DNA from: Halpernia frigidisoli | GTDB lineage: Bacteria > Bacteroidota > Bacteroidia > Flavobacteriales > Weeksellaceae | Assembly (NCBI RefSeq): GCF_900113805.1 | Contig: NZ_FOQT01000001.1 | Location: forward strand, 434,001-498,000 | DNA: 64,000 bases | Direction: 5' to 3' | In this document: positions 52,426 through 64,000 of the stretch, one piece after another | How positions within the stretch are numbered: the first letter of the stretch is position 1 | How the letters are laid out: the number at the start of each line of letters is the position of its first letter | Made by a program: the position numbers and the translations under genes | The notes under the pieces: model-generated | The model's input: the letters and a program-made list of their open reading frames with translations, nothing else | Databases searched by the model: none | What the model was told of the DNA's origin: nothing

Positions 52426-55152
52426 TTATTTTTTAATCAATTTATGACTGGACGTTTTTCCACCCTGAGTGATTTTTAAAATATATAAACCAACAGGTAA
52501 TTTTGCAACATTCACAGTTTTGTCAGTTGCGTTTCCTGCCAACACAGATTGTCCGTTTGCAGAAAATATCTGGTAAGTATAATCACCTTTGATATTTACA
52601 TTTAAAACATCTTTCACAGGATTTGGATAAATACTTACAGCACTTTCGGTCGTTAATCCGACTAAAGAAGAAACTGTACCAACAGCCTTAATGTTAATTG
52701 TATAATCTTCTACCTGACCGTATGAAAATGCCTCACAAGCCGTTGGAACTGCATTGTATTTCATGGAAACTCTCATTCTTGTATTTCCTGTTAAAGCTGT
52801 GGACGGAATCGTGATTGATGCTGAAACCGGTGTAGTTTTAGATGCTGCTTTAGTGAAAACTGTTTCGCCTGCATCACTAAAGTCACCATCCTGATTGTAA
52901 TCAATAAATACTGCATAAGCTTCATTATAAGTTGTAGAAGTCCATTTCGGTGTGATTGTTATTGCGTAAGCACTTCCTTTTGTTGCATCTGTCCAAAGGG
53001 TAGTGTAATTTTCATAACCGGATGTTCCTGTGGAAGTATTATTTATAGTTCCGAATGTCACTTTTCCAATTTTTTCGTCTGCTGTAGAGTTGCCTTGAGA
53101 CGCACAATATGCAACGGCAGTTCCTGCTAAAGTTGTGACAGAAATTGTATTGCTGTTTGCAGAAACGTTTCCTGCAGCGTCCTTCGCTTTTACATAAAAA
53201 GTATAAGCTGTAGAAGCAGTTAACCCTGTAACCGACGTCGATGTAGTAGCTGTATTACCAAGGAGAACGCTGTTTCTGTAAACATCATAACTTGAAACTG
53301 CGACATTGTCTGTGGAAGCTGTCCAGCTTAAATTCGTTGCCGTGGATGTTGTGCCGGTTGCAGCAAGATTTGAAGGTGCTGAAGGTGCAACTGTATCTGC
53401 TGTAGAAGTGGTGTACGCTGTTCCCAAACCAACGGCGTACAAGGCATTTTGAGTTGCAATAGCTTCTGGTGAATCTGCTCCAAAAAGATCTTTAGCAGAT
53501 TGGATCGCGTAGGTTTTTACATTATCGTAAGTGGAGGTTGCTGAAAGATAAGCCGTCTCCATTCTGTAGATGATTTTGGCAGAATTTACAAATCCAATTC
53601 CCGTTACGTTAAAAGCATTTCCTAAATCGTTTGTTCCGATTTTACCTTGTGTTAAAATGTAGAAAAAGTGATTTAAAACACCACTGTTTGTATGAACGCC
53701 ACACTGGTCATTATTATTGGTTGGCGAACAGGTTGATGTAGCCGCTTGCCAGTAAGTACCTTTATAAGTGTCTGGTTGTTTGCTGTATCCAGAATTAGGA
53801 TCGCTCATAGAACGAAGATAGCCGGGCGAAACTTTTGTAATATCTTCACCAATTAAAAAGTTTTGTTTTGCTGGCGCGTAGGCATTTTCAACCACTGCTC
53901 CCCAAATATCAGAAAGTCCCTCATTGATCGCACCGGATTCTCTTGAGTAAACTAGATTAGCAGTTGCCTGACAAACAGCGTGTCCCAATTCATGCGCCGT
54001 AACATCTAAAGAAGTTAGCGTTGAAAACGTAGAAGCGCCGTCGCCGTAGATCATTTCAGAACCCGACCAATATGCATTTTCATAAGCCGAACTATAATGC
54101 ACATAACTCTTTAAAGCTGCGCCGGCGTTATCATAACTGTTTCTATTAAAATTTGTTTTGAAATAATCATAGGTATTTGTCACACCCCAATGCGCATCCA
54201 AAGCCGCATTATCAAAAGCTGCATTATTAAATTCTGCCGCTGTCCAGTTATTATCTGCATCTGTGAAATCAGTTGTTTTTAATACGGTTCCTTTTTTTAG
54301 ATTATAAGTGAAAATTCCGCTTCCTCGTGATGAGTCCCTTAGTGTATAAGCGCTTCCTACAAGTGTTGTGGAGATTACCTGCGTGCCACTGTATTTTGTT
54401 GCGGCGTTACCATTTACCAGAAGATTGGCTTTTAAAAGGCTTTCTTTATTTATCTCTGGTTTTGAGTTTTTAGCTTCGGATTTGCTGTAATATTCATTTT
54501 CATGTTTTAGGATAGAATCTGTCATTAAAACTGACCCGTCATTTGCGTCGATAAACACATTTTCCCTGCTCAAAGGTTGCGCTGCATAAATATCAAATTT
54601 GTATGCTAAAAGTAATTTATAACTACCGTCATGTTGTTCTACAGGCAAAAGCACCAGCTCCCCTTCAGGTTTTTCATATTTACTTTCTTTCACATAATCT
54701 GCGTTTTCCCACATGTAGGATTTCGCGTTTGTGTATTTTAAAGCTGAATTAAAAGCGATTAATTTGCTTAAAGAAGGTGAAGTCTGTACATCATTTATCG
54801 AAAAAATATTTCCCGACAGACTTTTCATTTTCCCCATTTCGGAATGAAGCGTATAAACAGCATACTGAACTTTAATTCCGTCATAAAATAACTGAAATTT
54901 TTCATCTGTACTTAATTTACCTGTTCCGTCTTCTACTTTAATACTTTTTAAAGTGGCTTTGGCATCGAGGTTTAGACTCTGTTTCAGAATATCAGATGTA
55001 TTAGCTGATTTTGAGCTTAATCCTGAGGCAAAAGTGATAAGATCCACGCGACCGTTTCCGTCAATATTTTTTTTGCTTACGAGATCCTGAGCCAAAAGTG
55101 GATTGGCAAAAAGTAGAGCGAGCGTGCCTACAAAGAATAATTGTTTTTTCAT
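52426..55152 (-). CDS. Secreted M4 (thermolysin-type) metalloprotease with T9SS sorting domain
   Basis: A 908-residue secreted protease. In order: signal peptide (about 1-21), FTP/PepSY propeptide (about 40-210) and M4 catalytic domain (about 260-580) with HELGH near residue 387 and the third zinc ligand in GAINEGLSDIWG. The catalytic-histidine region is NSGVLNHFFY. A fibronectin type III domain (about 595-680; APSNLAATGTTSTATNLSW) and a GEVED domain (about 690-825; YAVFIDYNQDGDFSDAGE) follow. The final 75 residues are a type A T9SS sorting signal (SIYPNPVKDVLNV; GLYILKITQGGK; HKLIKK). A full promoter consensus precedes it. Confidence 0.96.
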   Translation of the reverse strand: MKKQLFFVGTLALLFANPLLAQDLVSKKNIDGNGRVDLITFASGLSSKSANTSDILKQSLNLDAKATLKSIKVEDGTGKLSTDEKFQLFYDGIKVQYAVYTLHSEMGKMKSLSGNIFSINDVQTSPSLSKLIAFNSALKYTNAKSYMWENADYVKESKYEKPEGELVLLPVEQHDGSYKLLLAYKFDIYAAQPLSRENVFIDANDGSVLMTDSILKHENEYYSKSEAKNSKPEINKESLLKANLLVNGNAATKYSGTQVISTTLVGSAYTLRDSSRGSGIFTYNLKKGTVLKTTDFTDADNNWTAAEFNNAAFDNAALDAHWGVTNTYDYFKTNFNRNSYDNAGAALKSYVHYSSAYENAYWSGSEMIYGDGASTFSTLTSLDVTAHELGHAVCQATANLVYSRESGAINEGLSDIWGAVVENAYAPAKQNFLIGEDITKVSPGYLRSMSDPNSGYSKQPDTYKGTYWQAATSTCSPTNNNDQCGVHTNSGVLNHFFYILTQGKIGTNDLGNAFNVTGIGFVNSAKIIYRMETAYLSATSTYDNVKTYAIQSAKDLFGADSPEAIATQNALYAVGLGTAYTTSTADTVAPSAPSNLAATGTTSTATNLSWTASTDNVAVSSYDVYRNSVLLGNTATTSTSVTGLTASTAYTFYVKAKDAAGNVSANSNTISVTTLAGTAVAYCASQGNSTADEKIGKVTFGTINNTSTGTSGYENYTTLWTDATKGSAYAITITPKWTSTTYNEAYAVFIDYNQDGDFSDAGETVFTKAASKTTPVSASITIPSTALTGNTRMRVSMKYNAVPTACEAFSYGQVEDYTINIKAVGTVSSLVGLTTESAVSIYPNPVKDVLNVNIKGDYTYQIFSANGQSVLAGNATDKTVNVAKLPVGLYILKITQGGKTSSHKLIKK

Positions 55153-55177
55153 AAAAATTATAAATTTATTAGTTGTT

Positions 55178-55206
55178 CAAATTTATAATTATTTACTATA
55201 TAACAA
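55178..55206 (-). promoter_or_regulatory. Promoter of the M4 protease gene
   Basis: On the minus strand TTG (55206-55204) and TAAATTTG (55185-55178) are 18 bases apart, about 25 bases before the ATG. The remaining 55207-55450 part of this gap is AT-rich and shows no other feature. Confidence 0.75.
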
Positions 55207-55451
55207 CTATAATAACAAAAATATATTTATATGATAAATAAATATTTTTATAATTGAGTAATTAATATGTTATAAGCTTTTATGTTTTAAATAGTTAAAT
55301 TAAAATATAATGTAATAAATAGCATTTATTTATCAAAATTTTAAATTTAAACAATAAAAATACGCTCATATTTATTGATGTAATAAATTGAAAATAGTGG
55401 ATTTAGCGGTTTTCGTCTATTATTTAGGTTTGTAAAAGTTAATTATTTAAA

Positions 55452-55482
55452 CAAAAAACGCTTCAAATTTAAATTTGAAGCG
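55452..55482 (-). terminator. Intrinsic terminator after the S46 peptidase gene
   Basis: The perfect palindrome CGCTTCAAATTT/AAATTTGAAGCG is followed on the minus strand by TTTTTTG. Confidence 0.88.
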
Positions 55483-55506
55483 CATGTTAAAACTTTGAAG
55501 TATTTT

Positions 55507-57642
55507 TTATTTTACAAGTTTCATTTCATTTAAAAGCCATTTTGCATCCGCATATTTGTCAATAATAAATAAAACATATTTCGTGTCGACCATTATATTT
55601 CGGCTAAAACGTGGATCATAATTAATATCGCTCATCGTACCTTCCCATTGTCTGTCGAAGTTTAAACCAATTAAATTTCCATTGGCATCCAATGTCGGAC
55701 TTCCGGAATTTCCACCAGTTGTGTGGTTTGTTGCTGTAAAATTAACCGGAACATCACCAGTAGCATCTTTATAAACGCCGTAATTTTTAGTGGCATAAAG
55801 ATCGATCAGTTTTTTTGGTACATCAAATTCGTAATCTCCCGGCACATATTTTTCCATTACACCCGCAAGATGCGTTTGATAACCATAATGCACGGCATCT
55901 CTCGGATCCGAACCTTTTACTTGTCCGTAAGCAACGCGCAAAGTTGAATTGGCATCAGGAAAGAATTTTCTGTCCTTATCCGTGGCCATCAGTTGCGCCA
56001 TATAGTTTTTTTGAAGGGCATTAATTTGACTTTGATAATCGTTAAATTTACCGTCCACTTTTGACATATAATTTTCTTTGATGTCTTTCGCTAACTTATA
56101 AAAAGGGTCTTTTTTAATAGTTTCAATAAATTTTGGATTTCCTAGCAAAGCAGCAATATCTTTATCCGCTTTTTTTCCATTTAAATCGCCACGACCGGAG
56201 ATAAGTGAATTTTTTGACCAATTCTCAACTGTTGAATAATTTTTATTGATATCAGAATACTGATCAAAATTTGCCGGCAAAAACTCAGCGGGCGTTTTTT
56301 GCTGATATAAAGCTAAAAGCTGCGCAGTTACTTTTGCATCCAAAGCGCTATCATAATCTTTATAAAAATCAGTGATCGTTTGCGAAAAACGGGTTTCCAT
56401 TTCCGGCGTCATTTTACCATTTTCTTTGCTTTCTACATAATTGATGTAATAATTGGCAAGTCGCAAAGTTTCCGCATTTCTGATCACTTCGCCATAATAG
56501 GCATTATTTAAAGCAAACGGTGCCTGAGAATTATATAAGCTATTAAATTTTGAAATGGTATTTTTAATCTCCGGATTTTTTTGTTCTAAAAGCATCTCGT
56601 AATCCTGTTTCTTCTTTACTGCATTAGACTTTTTTAAACCTTCCACTTCGCCGATCCATTTTTTCCAATAGTTGGCAACTGAGGCATACTTTGCGGAATA
56701 TTTAATACGAGTTTCAGCATCTGAGCGCATTTTTTCATCCAGAGTTTTAAGTGTGATCTCACGTACTTTTATTTTTGCCGGATCAATATCGGTAATTACT
56801 TTTTCGATGGCAATTGAAGGTAAATATTCTGTAGTTCTGCCCGGAAATCCAAAAACGAAAGTGAAATCATTTTCCTTTTTATCTCTTAGGGAAATCGGGA
56901 GAAAATATTTTGGTTTATATGGAACATTATCCGCGGAATATTCTGCCGGATTATTATTTTTATCTGCGTAAATTCTAAACATAGAAAAATCTCCCGTATG
57001 TCTTGGCCAAACCCAATTGTCTGTATCAGAGCCAAATTTCCCAATACTTTGTGGTGGTGCGCCCACTAACCTGATATCTTTAAAAGTTTCTGTCACGAAT
57101 GCATAATATTTGTTGCCGTCGTACATCGGCTTTACCATTACTTTTTGATACTGATTTGTTTTAAAACCTGCGATCGTTGCTGCAATATTTGTTTTGATCA
57201 ATGCCGCCATTTCTTTTTCCCCTAAATTTTGGGTATTTGCAAAAACCTGCATTGTAACATCTTTTATATCGGTAATAAAATCTACGGTTACGCCTGGATT
57301 TGAAAGTTCACCATTCATATCTTTGGCCCAAAATCCGTTTGACAGCAGATCATTATCAACAGTAGAATGTTCCTGAATTTGCCCAAAACCACAATGGTGA
57401 TTTGTTAAAAGCAAACCTTGCCCGGAAATAATTTCTGCTGTACAACCGCCATTAAACTGAACCACTGCGTCCTTAATACTCGGTTTGTCCGTTGACCAGA
57501 TATCTTTTGCGGTAATTTTCATCCCCAAAGATTTCATTTCCTTTTCATTCACCTCGGTCGGAATCCACATTCCACCGTATTGTTGCGCAAACGCGGCTGC
57601 AGAATTTAGAAAAACTGCGGCAATTATTATCTGTTTCTTCAT
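55507..57642 (-). CDS. S46 family dipeptidyl-peptidase, DPP11-like
   Basis: A 711-residue periplasmic peptidase that removes dipeptides from peptide N-termini. The signal peptide is about 1-19. The chymotrypsin-like catalytic sites are LLLTNHHCGFGQ (His near 83) and GGNSGSPTLD (Ser646). Arg664 lies 18 residues after Ser646 (GLNFDRQWEG), the same distance as the Ser655-Arg673 pair in Porphyromonas DPP11, where Arg selects Asp/Glu at P1; DPP7 has Gly there. An Asp/Glu-specific DPP11 activity is therefore inferred. It complements the secreted M4 protease encoded upstream. Confidence 0.93.
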   Translation of the reverse strand: MKKQIIIAAVFLNSAAAFAQQYGGMWIPTEVNEKEMKSLGMKITAKDIWSTDKPSIKDAVVQFNGGCTAEIISGQGLLLTNHHCGFGQIQEHSTVDNDLLSNGFWAKDMNGELSNPGVTVDFITDIKDVTMQVFANTQNLGEKEMAALIKTNIAATIAGFKTNQYQKVMVKPMYDGNKYYAFVTETFKDIRLVGAPPQSIGKFGSDTDNWVWPRHTGDFSMFRIYADKNNNPAEYSADNVPYKPKYFLPISLRDKKENDFTFVFGFPGRTTEYLPSIAIEKVITDIDPAKIKVREITLKTLDEKMRSDAETRIKYSAKYASVANYWKKWIGEVEGLKKSNAVKKKQDYEMLLEQKNPEIKNTISKFNSLYNSQAPFALNNAYYGEVIRNAETLRLANYYINYVESKENGKMTPEMETRFSQTITDFYKDYDSALDAKVTAQLLALYQQKTPAEFLPANFDQYSDINKNYSTVENWSKNSLISGRGDLNGKKADKDIAALLGNPKFIETIKKDPFYKLAKDIKENYMSKVDGKFNDYQSQINALQKNYMAQLMATDKDRKFFPDANSTLRVAYGQVKGSDPRDAVHYGYQTHLAGVMEKYVPGDYEFDVPKKLIDLYATKNYGVYKDATGDVPVNFTATNHTTGGNSGSPTLDANGNLIGLNFDRQWEGTMSDINYDPRFSRNIMVDTKYVLFIIDKYADAKWLLNEMKLVK

Positions 57643-57733
57643 ATTTAATTTTAAAGCCCTAAAATAGGAAAATTTAAAAGAGTGGAAAAATTGATAAAAT
57701 GATTATCATATTTGAAATTGAAAATAATTTTTT

Positions 57734-57820
57734 GGGCGCCTGTATCCGCCTTCCGTTCCCACTTTTTTCAACCTTCGCTTTGCTTCGTCAGAAAAAGAGT
57801 TCCACTCAAGTCGGGGCGCA
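57734..57820 (-). repeat. Interspersed repeat copy 5
   Basis: On the minus strand it starts TGCGCCCCGACTTGAGTGGA and ends GTGGGAACGGAAGGCGGATA. It matches copy 2 at both ends, with a different core (CTCTTTTTCTGACGAAGCAA, then a GAAGGTTG segment). It fills the gap before the leucine-rich-repeat gene. Confidence 0.7.
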
Positions 57821-57886
57821 GTTTTCGCAAATAAGTCGCATTTTTAAATGGCTTAGGGATTTTTGGGTATTAGAAAAATTTAGTAT

Positions 57887-58762
57887 TTATTTTAAAGGTG
57901 CTAAATTTTCATATTTGTGTGAATAGTGTTTTTTATTATTGAATCCTACAAATTCTAACCCTTCACAATAGGAAAGATTACCATCTAAAATATTAGTATC
58001 AACAAATGATAATTTTTTCAAGGTTTTAATGTCTTTTATAACTGATAAACTTTTAATTTCTACTAAATTAGATAATTTTAGTCATTCAATATTTATTAAA
58101 TTTCCAATAATTTCAATATTATCAATACTTTTGCAACTCTCAAACTCTAAATCTGTAATGGAATCAATTTGTATTTCAATTCCAGAAATATCTTTCAACT
58201 TTCTACAATAATTTACTGATAAATTATTAAGTTTTAGATTATTTACGAAATTCAGATTTTCAATATTTCCTTTTACGATAAATAAATCCTTTAAATTTTT
58301 CAAATATGAAAAATCAATTTTAGAATTATTATTTAAAGAACCAATCCCCAATTTCTCTAAATTTATTAGATTCCCAATATTGATAAAGTTTTTATTATCG
58401 TGTATACTTAACGATCTAAGATTTGGAAAATTATTAAAATCGATAGTACTTTTTTTATTTTCTGATAATACTAATTGTTCTAATGCTTTGAATTGATTAA
58501 TTATTGAAATGTCCTTAAAATCATTTATTAATTCAATTACTTTTATGTTGCAATCAGGTAATTTTTCTAATAAATCTAAAGTATCTACTTTATAAGCACC
58601 ATACGTGGAATTAATTTCTATGCCTTGAATATTATTATGCTTTATGTATGCAACACAATCATCAATTTTGCGAGAACTTAAAGCCATCACTTCTATTTGT
58701 GGATTAAAAACATTTTTTCTGAATTTAAATCCATCTTTTTCATAACCAAATGGTACGGACAT
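57887..58762 (-). pseudogene. Leucine-rich-repeat protein interrupted by an in-frame TGA
   Basis: From ATG 58762 the frame encodes 226 residues with repeated LxxLxLxxN-type units (FKALEQLVLSENK; FPNLRSLSIHDNK; LINLEKLGIGSLN; LKNLKDLFIVKG), ending at a TGA at 58084-58082. The same frame then stays open for 64 more codons (KLSNLVEIKSLSV, TLKKLSFVDTN, ending at TAA 57889-57887), continuing the repeat pattern. A single base change, for example Trp TGG to TGA (NIE-x-LKLSNL), explains this. No signal peptide is seen. Function unknown; LRR proteins usually mediate protein binding. Confidence 0.75.
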
Positions 58763-58889
58763 TATATTACGATTTTAATTGTTTCATAAACTTTTCGATA
58801 ACTATGATTTCTATCTACTAATCGCTTTTCGATTTTTAAAAATTTATTATCAATAAAGATAAATAAATATCACAAATATTTTAAAATAT

Positions 58890-60836
58890 CTAAAACTTCA
58901 TTTTCTGAATTCTCACCGCATTTAAAATAGCCAAAAGCGCCACTCCAACATCCGCAAAAACCGCTTCCCACATTGTTGCCAAACCGCCAGCGCCTAAAAC
59001 TAAAACGACGGCTTTCACGCTAAAAGCCAGAATAATATTTTGCCAAACAATTTTTTTGGTTTCTTTCCCTATTTTTATCGCCATCGCAATTTTTGCGGGA
59101 TTATCATCCTGAATCACAACATCTGCAGTTTCAATGGTAGCATCACTTCCGAGACCGCCCATCGCAATTCCCACATCTGAAAGCGCAACAACCGGCGCGT
59201 CATTTACGCCATCGCCAACGAAAGCCACGGTTTCATTTTGTGCCTTAATTTTATTCAATTCCGACACTTTATCTTCGGGCAAAAGACTTCCAAAATAATT
59301 TTGAATTCCTAAAGTTTTCGCAACTTTTTCAACAACCGCGGTTTTATCGCCACTCAACATCGTGACTTTTATACCTAATTTTTTTAATGATTCAACAGCA
59401 GATTTTGCTTCTTTTTTAATTTCATCAGCGATCGTAATATAACCAACAAACCGATTATCAAAAGCCATTGCAACCACACTTTCCGAAATATCTTCTAAAT
59501 TTTTGTCGTATTTAATGTTGAACTTTTCCAGCAATTTAAAATTTCCGGCGAAAAATTCTTTGCCTTCAAAGTTCGCTTTTAAACCAAAACCAGGAATTTC
59601 TTCAATATCAGAAATATTTTGATCGTGATCTATTTCGCCCACATAATCATGAATCGCCGTCGCAATTGGATGTGTAGATTTACTTTCGACTAAATTTAAT
59701 TGATCTAAAATATCTTTCTCGTTAAAACCTTGTTCAATTTTAATATCCTGAACTTTAAAAACACCTTCCGTCATCGTGCCGGTTTTGTCCATCACCACAT
59801 TTTGAATTTTGGCTAAAACATCTAAAAAATTTCCACCTTTAAATAAAATGCCATTTCTGCTCGCCGCACCAATTCCGCCAAAATATCCAAGCGGAATACT
59901 GATCACCAAAGCACAAGGACAGGAAATCACCAGAAAAACCAAAGCGCGATAAAGCCAGTTTTTAAACTCATAATCTGCGACAAAAAAGTAGGGTAGGAAA
60001 GTAATTGCAATCGCAAGATAAACCACGAACGGCGTATAAATTTTCGCAAATTTCTTGATGAAAAGTTCCGTTGGTGCTTTTTGAGAAGATGCATTTTGAA
60101 CCATTTCTAGAATTTTAGACAATTTACTGTCGTTGTACTTTTTGGTGATCACAACTTCAGAAACCGAATTAAGATTGATCATTCCCGCATAAACAGCGTC
60201 ACCTTTTTTCTTTGAATCGGGTTTACTTTCGCCTGTTAAAGCTGCCGTGTTGAAACTAGCTTTTTCCGAAACCAATTCTCCATCCAACGCCAGTTTTTCA
60301 CCGGGTTTTAATTGAACAAAATGTCCAACTTCTACTTTTTCGGCTTTAATAGTTTTAGGAATTTTATTCTCTAAAATGGTGACTTCATCCGGTCTTTGAT
60401 CGAGTAAATATTTAATATTTCCTTTTGCCCGACGAACTGCCATAATCTGAAAATTTTCACCAACGCTGTAAAAAAGCATTACCGCAACCCCTTCCGGATA
60501 TTCGCCAATTGCAAAAGCGCCAATTGCCGCGATCGACATCAGGAAAAATTCGGAGAAAAACTGACCTTTTTTGATACTTTCAAAGGCTTCCTTTAAAACC
60601 GGAAAACCAACAGGCAAATAAGCCAAAACATACAGAACAATTCCTTTCCAACCTTGAAACCAATCAGGTTTAATGAAGTAATCTAAAGTTAAACCTATCG
60701 CTAAAAGTAAAAATGAAATGATTGCTGGTAAAAACAATTGCAAATTGCTTGCATTTTTATTTCCGTGGGAATGATCGTGATCGTCGTGATTATGGTCGTG
60801 GGAAGTTTCTTCTGTGCTGCAGCAGGATTGTGACAT
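58890..60836 (-). CDS. Heavy-metal P1B-type ATPase, Zn/Cd/Co-exporting type
   Basis: A 648-residue membrane pump. Instead of a cysteine-type metal-binding domain, the N-terminus carries a short Cys/His tail (QSCCSTEETSHDHNHDDHDH, residues about 3-22). Membrane helices flank the conserved parts: TGES in AALTGESKPDSKK, the metal site SCPCALVIS, phosphorylation site DKTGTMTEG, HP motif THPIATAIHDY and GDGVNDAPVVALSDVGIAMGG. CPC with a His-rich tail fits Zn2+/Cd2+ export. It is the second gene after a Fur-family regulator with a 42-base gap, consistent with metal-controlled expression. Confidence 0.94.
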   Translation of the reverse strand: MSQSCCSTEETSHDHNHDDHDHSHGNKNASNLQLFLPAIISFLLLAIGLTLDYFIKPDWFQGWKGIVLYVLAYLPVGFPVLKEAFESIKKGQFFSEFFLMSIAAIGAFAIGEYPEGVAVMLFYSVGENFQIMAVRRAKGNIKYLLDQRPDEVTILENKIPKTIKAEKVEVGHFVQLKPGEKLALDGELVSEKASFNTAALTGESKPDSKKKGDAVYAGMINLNSVSEVVITKKYNDSKLSKILEMVQNASSQKAPTELFIKKFAKIYTPFVVYLAIAITFLPYFFVADYEFKNWLYRALVFLVISCPCALVISIPLGYFGGIGAASRNGILFKGGNFLDVLAKIQNVVMDKTGTMTEGVFKVQDIKIEQGFNEKDILDQLNLVESKSTHPIATAIHDYVGEIDHDQNISDIEEIPGFGLKANFEGKEFFAGNFKLLEKFNIKYDKNLEDISESVVAMAFDNRFVGYITIADEIKKEAKSAVESLKKLGIKVTMLSGDKTAVVEKVAKTLGIQNYFGSLLPEDKVSELNKIKAQNETVAFVGDGVNDAPVVALSDVGIAMGGLGSDATIETADVVIQDDNPAKIAMAIKIGKETKKIVWQNIILAFSVKAVVLVLGAGGLATMWEAVFADVGVALLAILNAVRIQKMKF

Positions 60837-60878
60837 TTAATAATTTTTCACAAAACTAACCAAAAAGTGGGTGCAACA

Positions 60879-61304
60879 CTATTGCATTTTTGGCGTGCAT
60901 TCCTTGCAAATACCATTTGCTACAAATTTTAATTCCTGAATTGTAAAACCTTTTGGAAATTTTAAACCTTCAAAATCAACATCTTCCAAACAGGTTGTTT
61001 TTTCACATTGGTTGCAATAAAAATGCAAATGAAAATCGTAATGATTTTCAGCGTCGCACGCATCGTTGCAAAGTAAATATTGAGTCGTATTATTTTCCCT
61101 AATGCCATGAATTAAACCTTTTTGCTCAAAAGTTTTAAGTGTTCTGTAAAGTGTACTTCTGTCGGAATTTTCTAAAATAGATTCCAGATCAGCCAGTGAA
61201 AAAGCCTTTTTATGTTGCAGAAAAACATCCAAAACGAGTTTTCTCATCGCGGTGATGGCGATGTTTTTTAGTTCTAATTTTTTTTCTACTAATTTGGAAT
61301 TCAT
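60879..61304 (-). CDS. Fur family metalloregulator, Zur/PerR-like
   Basis: A 141-residue regulator with an N-terminal winged helix (ITAMRKLVLDVFLQHKKAFSLADLESILENSDRSTLYRTLKTFEQKGLI) and a metal-binding C-terminal part with HFHLHFYCNQCEKTTC-like residues and the second CxxC (NGICKECTP) forming a structural zinc site. It represses metal or peroxide genes in known members. Placement before a Zn-type P-ATPase makes a zinc role likely; its operator was not located. Confidence 0.9.
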   Translation of the reverse strand: MNSKLVEKKLELKNIAITAMRKLVLDVFLQHKKAFSLADLESILENSDRSTLYRTLKTFEQKGLIHGIRENNTTQYLLCNDACDAENHYDFHLHFYCNQCEKTTCLEDVDFEGLKFPKGFTIQELKFVANGICKECTPKMQ

Positions 61305-61330
61305 TTGTGTAAAACCTAAATATTACTTTA

Positions 61331-63900
<2,570 letters not shown>

Positions 63901-63978
63901 TTAAAAGTAAAATAATAGATCGCAAAAGGAAGAATAATTGTCAAATTTTTGAAGGTTATGATTGACACGAAACTTTTG

Positions 63979-64000
63979 CAGCCCGGCTTGAGTGGAAATC
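63979..64000 (+). repeat. Interspersed repeat copy 6, cut by the window end
   Basis: GCAGCCCGGCTTGAGTGGAA matches the start of copies 2 and 5; the rest lies beyond the window. Confidence 0.7.

Noticed and set aside
57699-57926. A 75-residue reading frame on the plus strand
   Set aside because: It runs through interspersed repeat copy 5 and the antisense end of the leucine-rich-repeat gene; similar frames over repeats at 44180 and 47692 were dropped for the same reason.
58082-58084. Selenocysteine at the in-frame TGA of the leucine-rich-repeat gene
   Set aside because: No SECIS-like hairpin is evident right after the codon and a Trp-to-stop change is simpler.

Overview
The window looks like chromosomal DNA of a flavobacterium, most likely of the Chryseobacterium/Weeksellaceae group. 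It is strongly AT-rich. Promoters follow the Bacteroidetes pattern (TTG, about 19 nt, TAnnTTTG). It encodes type IX secretion hallmarks (a C-terminal sorting domain on an M4 protease, a PorP/SprF protein), a DUF5723 protein, an S46 dipeptidyl-peptidase and a fused osmolyte-type ABC permease/binding protein. No rRNA, tRNA, CRISPR array, prophage or complete insertion sequence was seen. The outermost 81 bases on the left hold no gene.

Layout. 0.1-4 kb: a two-gene ABC importer, a small toxin-antitoxin pair, a DUF2071 protein and a lipoprotein. 4.1-10.3 kb: a pyrimidine operon read leftwards (pyrB, carA, carB). It starts with a short leader peptide and terminator resembling the enterobacterial pyrBI attenuator, and two four-helix-bundle (23S-IVP family) genes are wedged between its genes. 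10.4-11 kb: an Lrp regulator, then a scar joining the last part of argH to a 5'-truncated MFS transporter. 12-20 kb: a carbon-uptake/acetate module (small membrane proteins, an SSS-STAC sensor kinase, a receiver-only regulator, two acyl-CoA synthetases). 20-29.2 kb: a type III polyketide synthase locus with FAD oxidoreductase, methyltransferase, T3PKS, enoyl-reductase-like SDR, dehydratase, ketosynthase and ACP. It is interrupted by an OYE/aldo-keto reductase/AraC block whose AraC gene is frameshifted. 29-35 kb: a stress-type protein, GH43 hydrolase, GNAT and catalase-peroxidase. 35-47.7 kb: LemA/TPM, folA, TRIC channel, coaD, ddl, a PASTA protein, an RluA synthase, PorP/SprF, hemW, murI and prmA. 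48-58 kb: an M16 peptidase, DUF5723 protein, secreted M4 protease and S46 peptidase. 58-64 kb: a leucine-rich-repeat gene with an in-frame stop, a Zn/Cd-type P-ATPase with a Fur regulator, a small exported protein and ligA.

Non-coding structure is unusually rich. Three four-helix-bundle genes are each bracketed by inverted repeats of a different sequence. In each case the stop codon of the upstream neighbour (carA, pyrB, coaD) lies inside the repeat, and a repeat of the same kind without a gene sits at the hemW stop. A separate interspersed repeat family (ends like GCCCGACTTGAGTGGAA) occurs six times in gene gaps. A 127-bp nested inverted repeat plus a REP-like sequence sits just before the type III PKS gene. 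The observations most worth a second look are the pyrB leader, the repeat-bracketed four-helix-bundle cassettes, the argH/MFS deletion scar and the split polyketide locus.
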